A stretch of 64,000 nucleotides of DNA from Chryseobacterium endalhagicum (lineage in GTDB: Bacteria > Bacteroidota > Bacteroidia > Flavobacteriales > Weeksellaceae), in assembly GCF_016745235.1 (NCBI RefSeq), contig NZ_JAELVM010000001.1, positions 261,856 to 325,855 on the forward strand. The letters are read 5' to 3'. Below, piece by piece: positions 53,058 through 61,990 of this stretch. Position 1 is the stretch's first letter. Each line of letters opens with the position of its first letter. The translations under genes were made by a program, and so were the position numbers. A model generated the notes under the pieces. It saw only the letters and a list, made by a program, of their open reading frames with translations. It was not told the DNA's origin and ran no database searches.

Positions 53058-53891
53058 TTATTTTGAGGTAAGATGAAGGTTTTCCAGTTTTGATCTGAAA
53101 TCTTTTGCATAGTTGCGGCTAACTCTCAGGACTGTATCGTCTGAAAGTGTAATATCATAATCCCCATTTTGTCGGGATTGGTAAGAAATGATGTGATGAA
53201 TATTCACCATATGAGATTTGTGAATCCGGACAAACTGATCACTGTTTAATTGTGTTTCCAATGATTTTAAAGTGTCATTGTGAAGATATTTTTTGGATCG
53301 GTGATGAATATTGATGTAGGGCGGATTTGCAGAAAAATATAAAACATCACAGACTTCTATGATTATTTTTTTATGATTCACGTCCGATACCACCATCGAA
53401 GTTATGGTATTCTGTTTTGTCGTTTCTTCAGAAACCGGTAGATAAGTCTGTATTTTATTCTTTGAAATGCTAAATATGATAAAAGACAAACTGTAGATAA
53501 GTACGGTTTTAATCAGGTAAGCTGTTATTCCGAAGCTAAAAGTCTGTTCATAAGGAAAAATGTGATCATACATGGTTTTTGAAAGCAACCATATGAAAAA
53601 AGGGTAGGCTATCAAATGTACGACAATAGCTGAACTAACGATCAAAAAGCCAGAGGAAAGCTTTTTTGTTTTTTGAATCAGATAAAACTGAACACACAGC
53701 AATGGTGCAAACAGAAGCCAGAAAGAACTAAAAAGAAGTGATTCTGAGAAATAAAAAGAACTGCTTTGTAGTCGGGTAAATACATAATCTAAATAAATGT
53801 TCACCATCATCAATACAGCAAGACCGCAGGCCAGAAAGAAAAACAGTTTCCGCCAGTCTTTAACAAAATAATATAGCTGCTGAATGGTCAT
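53058..53891 (-). CDS. Membrane-bound LytTR regulator
   Basis: A 277-residue protein: four membrane helices (about 17-34, 50-70, 80-103, 121-142), a linker, and a C-terminal LytTR DNA-binding domain (about 165-272; KKIIIEVCDVLYFSANPPYINIHH, FVRIHKSHMVN). It combines a membrane sensor with a transcription factor in one chain. It may control the dioxygenase-like lipoprotein gene that follows. Confidence 0.92.
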   Translation of the reverse strand: MTIQQLYYFVKDWRKLFFFLACGLAVLMMVNIYLDYVFTRLQSSSFYFSESLLFSSFWLLFAPLLCVQFYLIQKTKKLSSGFLIVSSAIVVHLIAYPFFIWLLSKTMYDHIFPYEQTFSFGITAYLIKTVLIYSLSFIIFSISKNKIQTYLPVSEETTKQNTITSMVVSDVNHKKIIIEVCDVLYFSANPPYINIHHRSKKYLHNDTLKSLETQLNSDQFVRIHKSHMVNIHHIISYQSRQNGDYDITLSDDTVLRVSRNYAKDFRSKLENLHLTSK

Positions 53892-53961
53892 TTTGATATC
53901 TGGTTATCAGATGGTTGTGTTCTGTAAATTTATTGATTTTTTACTTCATACTAGCTGTACT

Positions 53962-54486
53962 TTAAGAAGAATAATCTTCGCGAACATACAATTTAGTTTT
54001 TTTAAGCCCAAAATTATTAACCTTAATCGTCTGGTTATTTAATTCCCAGGTAGGAAGATGATGGTAAAGCTTATCTGTTAATTTTTCAATTCCGGGTGTG
54101 AGATTACTGTCAAGCTCATAATTTTTTTTATCGGTAATAATTTCCAGACCGGTTTGCCTCGTATGATCTAAAACAGGTATGCTGTAAGAATATACTGAAG
54201 CAATTTCTTCCCATTTTACAAATTCAGTTGAATTTTTTTGTTTAATGTAAAAGCCATTATCCGCAAATTGAAATATTCCGTCATCTTCAAGTAAATGATC
54301 CATTTCTTTTTCAACCGATTCATAATTATCTGTATCATTTTGGAAATAGATTTTTGCTATTGAAAAAACGATAGCAATAAAGCAGAGAAAAATAATCAGA
54401 TAAGATATTTCTGTACTATCAAAAACAGGATAGTTAAAGAAAATAATAACTAAAATAGTGATACTTATTAAGATTATTTTTTTCAT
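53962..54486 (-). CDS. Small membrane protein of unknown function
   Basis: A 174-residue protein with two N-terminal membrane helices (about 4-17 and 27-46) and a cytoplasmic domain (GIFQFADNGFYIKQKNSTEFVKWEEIASVYSYSI) that looks like a pleckstrin/bPH-type beta fold. No named family. It stands 41 bases before the DUF2461 gene in reverse order, on the same strand. Confidence 0.72.
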   Translation of the reverse strand: MKKIILISITILVIIFFNYPVFDSTEISYLIIFLCFIAIVFSIAKIYFQNDTDNYESVEKEMDHLLEDDGIFQFADNGFYIKQKNSTEFVKWEEIASVYSYSIPVLDHTRQTGLEIITDKKNYELDSNLTPGIEKLTDKLYHHLPTWELNNQTIKVNNFGLKKTKLYVREDYSS

Positions 54487-54526
54487 GGTTAGTTTTATTA
54501 AGGATAGTCAACTAAAACCTTGAGAA

Positions 54527-55186
54527 TTAATATAAAGCCTCCCCATTTAAATCCGTGGTCAGCACTTCACTCATATAATCAAAGAAAGGGCGCATGGCCA
54601 GTAAAGTTAACACGGCTTCTTTTTGGAAACCTGGCGCGAAAACTTCCTTATCTGTGAATTTGCGCATTACGACAAATTGTTTCTTCCGGATTAAATCAAT
54701 GGCAGGATGGTCTTTATCAAAACCTCTGGGCGCTGTTTTTACGCCATCTCCTTTGAGCTCTTCAAAGTATTTTACAAAGGTGGGGTCAGAAGTAATTTTA
54801 TCAATTTCTGTTGTATTAAGTTCAAATTCTTTACGGATACGAAGTAAATCTTTGGCATCAGGTGCCCAGAATCCGCCGCCTACAAAACTGTTACCGGGTT
54901 CCAGATGAATATAATATCCTCCTCTCAGCATCGGTTTTGAGCGGGAATAGCCAACCCCGAAATTGTTTTTATACGGCGTAGGGTCCTTGGAAAAGCGGAC
55001 ATCCCTGTAGATCCTGAAAATATGGATGCCTTTTAACTGATCATATTCCTGAAGTTCGTTATAAATCTGGGTGAAAAAAACTTTGTTGTCTTTTACAATG
55101 GAATCAAATTCCGGTTTGTGCTGGGTAAACCATTCACGGGTGTTGTTTTTTTGTAGCTGGGTAAGGAATTCAAAGGCTTTTTTCAT
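54527..55186 (-). CDS. DUF2461 family protein
   Basis: A 219-residue cytoplasmic protein with the DUF2461 patterns FLTQLQKNNTREWFTQHKPEFD, FRIYRDVRFSKDPTPYKNNFG and GGYYIHLEPGNSFVGGGFW. The function is unknown. The neighbours on both sides are unrelated accessory genes. Confidence 0.94.
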   Translation of the reverse strand: MKKAFEFLTQLQKNNTREWFTQHKPEFDSIVKDNKVFFTQIYNELQEYDQLKGIHIFRIYRDVRFSKDPTPYKNNFGVGYSRSKPMLRGGYYIHLEPGNSFVGGGFWAPDAKDLLRIRKEFELNTTEIDKITSDPTFVKYFEELKGDGVKTAPRGFDKDHPAIDLIRKKQFVVMRKFTDKEVFAPGFQKEAVLTLLAMRPFFDYMSEVLTTDLNGEALY

Positions 55187-55294
55187 GATGGGATAGGAGA
55201 GTTGATTAAAAGTGGATGTTTATTTTTTCAAGTTTTTGCTGGTGGGAGTCTCGCTCGTCCCTGATTGGTATTTTCAAAATTAGAAATATTTATA

Positions 55295-55705
55295 TCAATA
55301 CAGAATATCAGCATCCAAATTTATAAGAAATATAGCTTCAGAAAAAGTATCTGCGATTAATTCAGTTGCCGCACCGCTATTTTTAAAAACTCCTTTTTTC
55401 CCTTTTACAAATCCAATATGATGTGAATTGATCAAATAGTCTGCAAATACAATGAAGCTCTTATCATTTTCGTTATGATATTCTTCCAGAATTCTTGCCA
55501 GCGGCCACATGGAAAACATATTTTTTGTCCAGTCCTAATCTGCAAAACCGTCCATTTTTAAATAAAATTCTTTACAATCATCAGGAAACTGAAAATCAAT
55601 AATTTCTTCAGTTGTTTTAATGGATTCTGTAGTTGCAGGCGGGCTAAGTTTTATATTTTCACTTGTCCACTGATTGATGATTGTGTTAATACAAATAGAA
55701 GGCAT
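55295..55705 (-). pseudogene. SUKH (SMI1/KNR4-like) immunity-type gene broken by an in-frame stop
   Basis: From the ATG at 55705 a frame of 136 codons runs to 55295, interrupted only by one TAG near 55545, within GFAD*DWTKNMFSMWPL. Both sides keep the SUKH pattern (ESIKTTEEIIDFQFPDDCKEFY before; FIVFADYLINSHHIGF after). SUKH proteins are mostly immunity proteins of polymorphic toxins. Only the second half could be remade from an internal ATG at 55519. It lies 10 bases behind the TPR gene at 55716. Confidence 0.82.
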
Positions 55706-55715
55706 TTTACGAACT

Positions 55716-56360
55716 TTATTTTGTTCTTTTCAAATCCATTTCTGAATATAACTTATACTGTATATTTCCTGTGTTGTTATATACTTTATCATACAAAACT
55801 TTTGCTTCTTGGTATTTTCCTAATTCATCATAAAGTAATCCTAACATATAAGTAGCTTCCATTTGATCGGGTTCATTTCTGAGAATTTCTTTGTACATCT
55901 TTTCAGCTTCTTCAGTTTTGTTATTGGCAAAATACCAATTTGCCATTTCCTGATAATCAATTAAAAGTTTCGTATCATTAAATTTCTTTTTTAAAGAATC
56001 AATAGTTATTTCTTTATAATCATTTCTGAACTTGTCCATCCCTATTTTTTTTAAATCAGTCATGTGCATAAAGAAAGGCTCACAATTATTTATTAACCTG
56101 ACCATAAAATCTTTCATAAAATCATCTTTATTTTTATAGCCAATAGTTTTATGATAGTTTTCAAGATCTTTCTTAAGTTTTGACATTACTTCAGAAGAAC
56201 AAGTATTAAATGTTTCATCAGTGTAATTTGTTTTTCCAGATAAACAATTACAAAATTCTGTATCAAGTTTTTGTAAAAAATCCTGAGCTCCAATTTTAAA
56301 AGATATTGAAATGGAGAACAAAACTCCCAAAATTATTATTTTCTTATTGAATAATCCCAT
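55716..56360 (-). CDS. Secreted protein with C-terminal TPR
   Basis: A 214-residue protein: signal peptide (1-25, ending KIGAQ), a helical region with three cysteines (FCNCLSG, NTCSSE), and TPR units from about 140 (ANWYFANNKTEEAEKMYKEILRNEPDQMEATYMLGLLYDELGKYQEAKVLYDKV). The role is unknown. It lies directly upstream of the broken SUKH gene, on the same strand. Confidence 0.8.
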   Translation of the reverse strand: MGLFNKKIIILGVLFSISISFKIGAQDFLQKLDTEFCNCLSGKTNYTDETFNTCSSEVMSKLKKDLENYHKTIGYKNKDDFMKDFMVRLINNCEPFFMHMTDLKKIGMDKFRNDYKEITIDSLKKKFNDTKLLIDYQEMANWYFANNKTEEAEKMYKEILRNEPDQMEATYMLGLLYDELGKYQEAKVLYDKVYNNTGNIQYKLYSEMDLKRTK

Positions 56361-56403
56361 AACGTGTTTTCAGATGATTGATGTACTATTTTAAGGTTAT
56401 CCG

Positions 56404-56961
56404 CTAATTAAATTTTGACAGTAATTCATCTTCACTGTCAGGTGTATCGTACGCATCTGCTTCTGTTATATGACCGTCCTGGCTGCTTATCCTGGTTAAC
56501 TGCTTTCCCTGTCTGAAAACAAACTGAAGTCCGTGTTCCTGCTCCCAGTCACATTCGCAGACAATTTGAACGTAAATATTTTCATCTCTTCTCTGTCGCC
56601 TGGAGACATAAATTTCAGTCGGCTGGACAAAATTCCAGATCTCCTGAGGATTTTTAATCTTCCATAAAGGTTCATCATCTTCGTCATATCCTACAGCTTC
56701 TAAAAAGTCCATGCAGTTTTTGTAAGCAAGCTCAGAGATTGAGTTTCTGTCATCAACGGTAAGTTTCAGGAAATTTTCCAGCGCCTGATCAGCTTCTTCA
56801 ATAAAAGCAGTATCGTGCTCAGGTTCAAAGTCCATGAATGTGATAGTTAGCTTTTCATTATCCATGAACGGAATTTCAATCTCAGTACTTTTCCACCAAT
56901 CGGAAAAGCTTTCATCCTGTTTCAAAGATCCAATTGTTTTTGAAATAATTTCTTTACTCAT
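56404..56961 (-). CDS. DUF6985-like immunity-type protein
   Basis: A 185-residue acidic cytoplasmic protein; VQIVCECDWEQEHGLQFVFRQGKQLTRISSQDGH at about 130-165 matches what I know as DUF6985, a family often found near polymorphic toxins. An N-terminal FMDFEPEHDTAFIEEADQALENFL supports this. A role as immunity protein is inference from family and neighbours. Confidence 0.7.
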   Translation of the reverse strand: MSKEIISKTIGSLKQDESFSDWWKSTEIEIPFMDNEKLTITFMDFEPEHDTAFIEEADQALENFLKLTVDDRNSISELAYKNCMDFLEAVGYDEDDEPLWKIKNPQEIWNFVQPTEIYVSRRQRRDENIYVQIVCECDWEQEHGLQFVFRQGKQLTRISSQDGHITEADAYDTPDSEDELLSKFN

Positions 56962-57019
56962 ATATTAATTGTGTTTGGTATTAAGCTTTGATTGTGCTCT
57001 TTTTTGCTTTGAAGATATT

Positions 57020-57316
57020 TTAATGTTCAAATTTCTCTTCAACATTCGCTAAAATCTCACAGTCACAATATCCTCCGTTTTCAGCGAGCCAACTTAAAAC
57101 ATGTTCCATATTCAGGATTTTATTTTTCTTCAAAAACGCTGCTGTTAATGTATTGGTATCATCACAGTCCATTTTTCCCAATTGATGATCAAGATCGTCA
57201 AACAATTTTTCAAAAACGTTTCTGTCCATGGGAAGGCTGTTTTCAAATTCTTCGTCCTGCTTTTTTCTCAGTTCATTCCGGAGCTGCTTTCTGCGTTCTT
57301 TTTCGCTTGGGTTCAT
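57020..57316 (-). CDS. DUF2695-like protein
   Basis: A 98-residue, charged cytoplasmic protein ending in VLSWLAENGGYCDCEILANVEE, which is the DUF2695 signature with CDC. The middle carries DCDDTNTLTAAFLKK. Function unknown. Its gene starts 5 bases after the gene at 57322 ends, so both are probably one unit. Confidence 0.8.
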   Translation of the reverse strand: MNPSEKERRKQLRNELRKKQDEEFENSLPMDRNVFEKLFDDLDHQLGKMDCDDTNTLTAAFLKKNKILNMEHVLSWLAENGGYCDCEILANVEEKFEH

Positions 57317-57321
57317 ATTAA

Positions 57322-57957
57322 TTATTGTGTATTGTCCGTTATTAGTTTATTGTTTTTAAATAATAACAACTCTGTTTGGTTTAAGGTTTTATAATTAAAA
57401 TTAATTTCCTTCCAAATACCAATTAATTTTTCTTTTGCCACATTATTGTTTGAAACAATTACAATGTGTTTTTCAAATTTCCATTCAGGTTTTATACTCA
57501 GATCGCATTCGTTATTTATTCTTCTTAGACCGGTTAATATTGATAATCGATCAACGTCATCAGTATTTACATAATTCCGGCGAAGAATATTTGTTTTAAT
57601 TTTTTCAATTAGTGATTTTGTATAAGCGATATCTTCTTTTTCTTCTTCTCCTTGATCAAATAAACTCATTAGATAATTGTGATCTCGTATACTTTCTTTG
57701 CTTTCGTCTGTTTCGGAAAGTTGACAGATTTCTTCACTGAACCATTCTGCAGATCCCATAACCCTGTACTCATCTTTAAGTTTATCGTAGATGACTGGCC
57801 TGCAACCAATCAAATGACCTCTCTCATCATCAGTATCATATGTTTTATGTTTCCAAAAGAATATGATCATGTCTTTTGTATCAAAATATTGACGAACTTC
57901 AAAGTCGGGGCCTATTTCTTTTTCAATGAGTTTTTGAACGTAATCTAAATCAACCAT
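57322..57957 (-). CDS. Immunity-like protein (Imm35-like N-terminus)
   Basis: A 211-residue cytoplasmic protein. The stretch HLIGCRPVIYDKLKDEYRVMGSAEW (about 47-70) resembles the core of Imm35/YrhB-type immunity proteins; the C-terminal half (DVDRLSILTGLRRINNECDLSI...) is not recognised. First gene of a row with DUF2695-like, DUF6985-like, TPR and SUKH genes, all on the minus strand. The family call is tentative. Confidence 0.55.
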   Translation of the reverse strand: MVDLDYVQKLIEKEIGPDFEVRQYFDTKDMIIFFWKHKTYDTDDERGHLIGCRPVIYDKLKDEYRVMGSAEWFSEEICQLSETDESKESIRDHNYLMSLFDQGEEEKEDIAYTKSLIEKIKTNILRRNYVNTDDVDRLSILTGLRRINNECDLSIKPEWKFEKHIVIVSNNNVAKEKLIGIWKEINFNYKTLNQTELLLFKNNKLITDNTQ

Positions 57958-58023
57958 GGTCTACCTTTAATTTCAAAATTAGATGGTATTGAAATTTTAT
58001 ACAATATAATATTTTACTGAATA

Positions 58024-58050
58024 AAAACCGCCCTTAAAAAAGAGCGGTTT
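58024..58050 (-). terminator. Terminator of the matrixin-like gene
   Basis: AAACCGC pairs with GCGGTTT; on the minus strand a T-run follows. It lies 35 bases after the protease stop. Confidence 0.75.
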
Positions 58051-58084
58051 AGTGTTATTGCAAAATTTTACATGCTTAATAATT

Positions 58085-58825
58085 CTACTGTTTCACATGA
58101 TAGGGCTTAAACAGTTTTATTGGAGTTCTGTTTATTTGAGTGATTTTCTTACTCCATACCAAGCGATATAGTTCTTTAAGATCAGATTTGTCCCTAACTG
58201 TTAAAGTTGATTTATCACCGTAATTCATAATACTGAAGGGATCATCGTTTTTTCCGAAAGCTTCACTTCTCCATTCTTTCTCTTCAATTTGCGCAAAAAA
58301 ATGCCTAAGTCCAAAAATGTGACCCATTTCATGAATAATTGTCTCTACCTGTTCTTTATAGGATTGAGTAAATAATTTAGGGTATATAACCAAAGTGTCC
58401 TGACCTTGCTTCGGGAAAAAGGCAGATGCTAAAACGCAACTGCTTCCATTACACCTGTCGGGTAAAACTGTAATTTCAAAGTCCCAAAGATCATCATTCT
58501 CAGAAAACTTCACAGGACAGGCATCTTCCCATGATAAAATTGCATCACTAAAGAGTTTTCTTATTCCTTCTTTAGCCAGCTCAGGTTTTGCAAAAAAAGT
58601 ATCCATTGATTTGTCAAACCTCCAGTTTAAAGTGACGTTTTCCTCCCAAAGAGGAATGAAACCTTCTGAGGCATTAACAAAAATTTCTGTAAGACTTTTT
58701 TTGTAAGCCTTGTGATCAGTAATGCATAATGTATGATTTCCGTAAATGTGCAATCTGTCTTCAGATGGTAAGAAGTTTTGGGTTTGAAGCTCAAAAGGGT
58801 TAGAGCTGATTTCTAAATTGTCCAT
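58085..58825 (-). CDS. Matrixin-like zinc metalloprotease without signal peptide
   Basis: A 246-residue metzincin with His165-Glu166-xx-His169-xx-Gly-xx-His175 (HEMGHIFGLRH) and Met200 in the Met-turn SIMNYGD. A long N-terminal domain (1-120) precedes it, with KSMDTFFAKPELAKEGIRKLFSDAILSWEDACPVKF as in matrixins. No signal peptide is visible, unlike most of the family, so it may act in the cytoplasm or leave by another route. It stands alone between two terminators. Confidence 0.85.
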   Translation of the reverse strand: MDNLEISSNPFELQTQNFLPSEDRLHIYGNHTLCITDHKAYKKSLTEIFVNASEGFIPLWEENVTLNWRFDKSMDTFFAKPELAKEGIRKLFSDAILSWEDACPVKFSENDDLWDFEITVLPDRCNGSSCVLASAFFPKQGQDTLVIYPKLFTQSYKEQVETIIHEMGHIFGLRHFFAQIEEKEWRSEAFGKNDDPFSIMNYGDKSTLTVRDKSDLKELYRLVWSKKITQINRTPIKLFKPYHVKQ

Positions 58826-58952
58826 GATATGTAATTGGTTTTTAGTTTTACAATAATATTGCAGGCTGCTTTTATTGTAAAAGTAAAATATGTTTTGTAC
58901 CGGGTCAATTACCCATTTGTGTAATTTTTATTCCGGAAAAATTTGGCGTAAA

Positions 58953-58980
58953 AAAACCGCCATTAAGAACTGGCGGTTTT
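58953..58980 (-). terminator. Terminator of the membrane protein gene
   Basis: AAAACCGCCA pairs with TGGCGGTTTT, with T-runs on either strand; it follows the gene at 59072 on the minus strand. Confidence 0.85.
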
Positions 58981-59071
58981 GTATTATTTGAAATTACTGA
59001 GTTGTTTTGAATGAATTGGACAGGAGCAGGATGCTCGCGTCAGCGGGGTTCATCTTATTTGACATAATTTT

Positions 59072-59608
59072 TTATCGTCTGATTTGCTTATCGTAATATT
59101 TTTGTGTCTTATTATACCATAGTGAAAATCCAGCAACCATCAATCCACACCCTATCAATAATAATATGAGTATAGGGATGAATGTATATACCTTAATATT
59201 TTCGTGATTTTTCTTCAGATTATTCTCGGTGTGAAAGGCTTTGTCACCCAATAGTAAATTATCCAATTCAAATTCTTTCAGTTTTTCATAATCTCGTTCA
59301 AAATCCTCTTTGTTATTTATTTTGGAATACTCCGGTTCAGTTATTTTTAAGGTATTTTCTATGCCATAATTGATTTTTATTTTTATTCGAAGCATTTCAA
59401 TTTTCTCGTCCAGAATTATTCTTTTCGAATCATTCTGAGATTTTTCCAAAAGAATTTTTGAATGATTTATATTACTGTTTACAATGCTGTTCTCAAAGGA
59501 TTGTTGATTATTTACGAAAATATAAATAGCTAGTGCGAAAATGGCCAATCCAAAGATGGATATGAATTTGTACAGATTGTCAGTGGGGATGTCCGGAGTC
59601 TTAAACAT
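59072..59608 (-). CDS. Membrane protein with central coiled coil
   Basis: A 178-residue protein with helices at about 13-31 and 141-163 around a charged, coiled-coil-like middle (HSKILLEKSQNDSKRIILDEKIEMLRIKIKINYG). No known family. The topology would place the middle in the periplasm with both ends inside. Confidence 0.72.
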   Translation of the reverse strand: MFKTPDIPTDNLYKFISIFGLAIFALAIYIFVNNQQSFENSIVNSNINHSKILLEKSQNDSKRIILDEKIEMLRIKIKINYGIENTLKITEPEYSKINNKEDFERDYEKLKEFELDNLLLGDKAFHTENNLKKNHENIKVYTFIPILILLLIGCGLMVAGFSLWYNKTQKYYDKQIRR

Positions 59609-59791
59609 GATGGTTAGTTGTATTAAATAAACGAAGTTTTGAGAGTATATTTATAAAGAATGATTCTATTGCACAAAGTACGGAGGCTTTATGAAACTGG
59701 AAAGATATTTATTCATTCTCTTTAAAATAGTTTGGGAGCTGAAACTCCAGATGCATTGGTATAGGCCTTTGTTTTAGATATTTGATCTTCA

Positions 59792-60724
59792 TTAGTTGCC
59801 ATTTGCAGAAAGTACACTTTCGCTAATATCTGCCACTTGTATGCTTTTAATGGCTGAGCTGGTGAGAGACGTTGTACTTCCGCCGATGATGTATAATTTA
59901 TTGTTGTATACTTCCGCTGCGGCGTGTCTTCTGGGAATCATATTGGATGATAACTGATGTAATTTATGGGTTGTTGTATCAAAATAGGCCAGAAAAGATT
60001 GATTATTAAAACCGCCTACAATAAAAATCTTATGACCGGATACAGCTAATGCGTGTCCGGATATACCAACAGGCATTGTGTACTTATCGATCCAACGATT
60101 AGTGTTGAGGTCGTAAACATTGATCAGACGGGAAGGGGTCCCGTTAAAACCACCAATGACATAAAGTTTATCATTAACAATTTTGCCTTTTGCTTCTCTG
60201 GCTGTGGGCATATTGGGTAACGGATTCCAGGTATCTGAAGCGATATCATAGTATTGGAATTTATTAGAAAATACGGTGGTTGCAGCACCATTTAATCCGC
60301 TGCCCCCAAATACATATATTCTGCCATTATGGATTGCTGAACCTGAATTTCCTGTATAGGAACGATTAACAGTCCCTTTCGTTATTGTATTGCTGGCAAG
60401 GTCTACAATTTCAAGATGGCTGTTTCCCCAACCGTTAAAAATATAAATTTTATTATCGTAAGTCTCCGAATTAGCAAATCTTTTGGGAAGCAGCGTAGAA
60501 TTGAAAATACTCCAGCTGTTATTGGTCATATTATATTTTTCAACATATTTTGCATCACTAGCTTTTTCCTGATACCCATTGCTTACATAGATATCATCAT
60601 TCACGATGACACTGGCTGTGGCACCTCTGCCTGCAGACATATTGGCAAGATTTTTAAAATGAAGTGTTTGTGCATGAATTGACAATGAGCTCAAAAGTAA
60701 AAGGAATAATAATTTTGTTTTCAA
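59792..60724 (-). CDS. Secreted Kelch-repeat protein
   Basis: A 310-residue beta-propeller with signal peptide (1-18, ending LSIHAQ) and about six Kelch blades, each with a Gly-Gly or NG turn and spaced Tyr/Trp (ASVIVNDDIYVSNGYQ, GSAIHNGRIYVFGGSG, KIVNDKLYVIGGFN, LAVSGHKIFIVGGFN, AEVYNNKLYIIGGST). It should bind carbohydrate or protein outside the membrane. It ends without a T9SS domain. Confidence 0.9.
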   Translation of the reverse strand: MKTKLLFLLLLSSLSIHAQTLHFKNLANMSAGRGATASVIVNDDIYVSNGYQEKASDAKYVEKYNMTNNSWSIFNSTLLPKRFANSETYDNKIYIFNGWGNSHLEIVDLASNTITKGTVNRSYTGNSGSAIHNGRIYVFGGSGLNGAATTVFSNKFQYYDIASDTWNPLPNMPTAREAKGKIVNDKLYVIGGFNGTPSRLINVYDLNTNRWIDKYTMPVGISGHALAVSGHKIFIVGGFNNQSFLAYFDTTTHKLHQLSSNMIPRRHAAAEVYNNKLYIIGGSTTSLTSSAIKSIQVADISESVLSANGN

Positions 60725-61063
60725 TGATGTTAAGATTTAGTGTTTGGTTTTATTTCTGTTAAGAATTCGATAAATTTAAGCATTGTGCAAATATTAAATA
60801 TATATAAAATGTATTAATCCTATATACTTCTATTGAAGTTACATAGCCTTGTGTTATCCTGTTTCTCATCAATCACAACGTGCAGGAGTCTCAAACACCT
60901 ATATTTGTCATAAAACAACTTTTACTTTCGTTAAAAACATCTGTGTTTCTCATAAAATAAACTGTACGGAAGTCTTCTGCAGATTGCGGGAAACCAATGG
61001 AGGGCTCGGGTAGGGGGAAACAATAATGGTTGTAACTAAATACGGTAGCTTAACCTAATGATA
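60725..61063. other. Gap without recognised gene
   Basis: AT-rich on the left, mixed on the right; no frame or hairpin that I can support. Confidence 0.45.
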
Positions 61064-61585
61064 TTACTTCGCTTTCCTTTCAAGAATAAGATACGCTGCA
61101 TCCAGCATTTTAGTCAGGTGAATATAGGGACTTACAATATTTCTTTCCGGGAGATTGTCATACATTCCGAGTGATAAATAAACCATCCCGGACATAAAAT
61201 AATCAAATTCCTGTATGCTGTATTCTTTGAATGCTTTTTTAAAGACCAGCAGAGGGTTTTGGTATTCCTTCTCAGAAAGTAAGCCGAGAACCAGCGGAGA
61301 GATATTTTCCGACTGAGTATTGGCGGTCCATTTGTTTTTCTTTAGGGTGATGAGATAGCCTGCACGGATAAACGACTGCATAGACTGGCGAAAGTGAAAG
61401 ATGACGGACGGATCTTCCCTGATCCAGCTATTTCTTTTTACAGCATAATTCATAATGCTGTTTAATCTTTTTTTAGAGGCAGCCAGGTCATTGAACTGAA
61501 AATAGGTCTCCATCAGCTGTTCTGGGGAGTATTTCTTATCAACGGCCGAAAACGGGCATTGGAAGTCTGTTCTGGTTTTTTTCAT
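61064..61585 (-). CDS. Protein of unknown function
   Basis: A 173-residue, mostly helical basic protein (FNDLAASKKRLNSIMNYAVKRNSWIREDPSVIFHFRQSM, PLLVFKKAFKEYSIQEFDYFMSGMVYLSLGMYDNLPE). No signal peptide and no recognised domain. It stands alone, before a repeat-rich gap. Confidence 0.72.
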   Translation of the reverse strand: MKKTRTDFQCPFSAVDKKYSPEQLMETYFQFNDLAASKKRLNSIMNYAVKRNSWIREDPSVIFHFRQSMQSFIRAGYLITLKKNKWTANTQSENISPLVLGLLSEKEYQNPLLVFKKAFKEYSIQEFDYFMSGMVYLSLGMYDNLPERNIVSPYIHLTKMLDAAYLILERKAK

Positions 61586-61640
61586 GAGTTTGTATTTTTT
61601 TGGTGGTGAAAATAATGTGTTCTTTTTTTACAGTATTTTT

Positions 61641-61775
61641 TTAAACCATTAAGATCTTTTAAGTGATTAAGAACCATTAAGATCATAGCTGAAGCTATGG
61701 ATGAAGCTGGCTGATTACTCCATCTTTGATGGAGCTTAACTTATCTTATTATCTTCATTTTCCTTAATGGTTTAA
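61641..61775. repeat. 135-bp element with 13-bp terminal inverted repeats
   Basis: TTAAACCATTAAG at the left end and CTTAATGGTTTAA at the right end are exact reverse complements. The interior holds further TTAAG/CATTAAG and GATCATAGCTGAAGCTATGG motifs. The end motif also recurs inside the repeats at 37-41 kb (CCTTAATGGTTTA). It looks like a small non-coding mobile element. Confidence 0.7.
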
Positions 61776-61990
61776 TTTTTTGTCATGTTTTTTATTGGCT
61801 GTAAAGGAGGAAGTCCCGACCATGAGCCTGAACTTCCTGCCCAAACAAACCAAAAATAATATGAAAGAATTTGTGTTTTTCTGAAAGCCCTAAGGCCGCA
61901 ATGGATTGTACACCCCATTGTAACATGTCATGATACTGTATGTGGTAAAGCAGGCTTAGAAAAGATGATTGTAGAAAAGCAGAACGGCAT

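Noticed and set aside
61795..61860. Resemblance to an RNase P RNA segment (GGAGGAAGTCCCGACC)
   Set aside because: The conserved P4 sequence GAGGAAAGTCC is not matched and the other conserved regions are missing.
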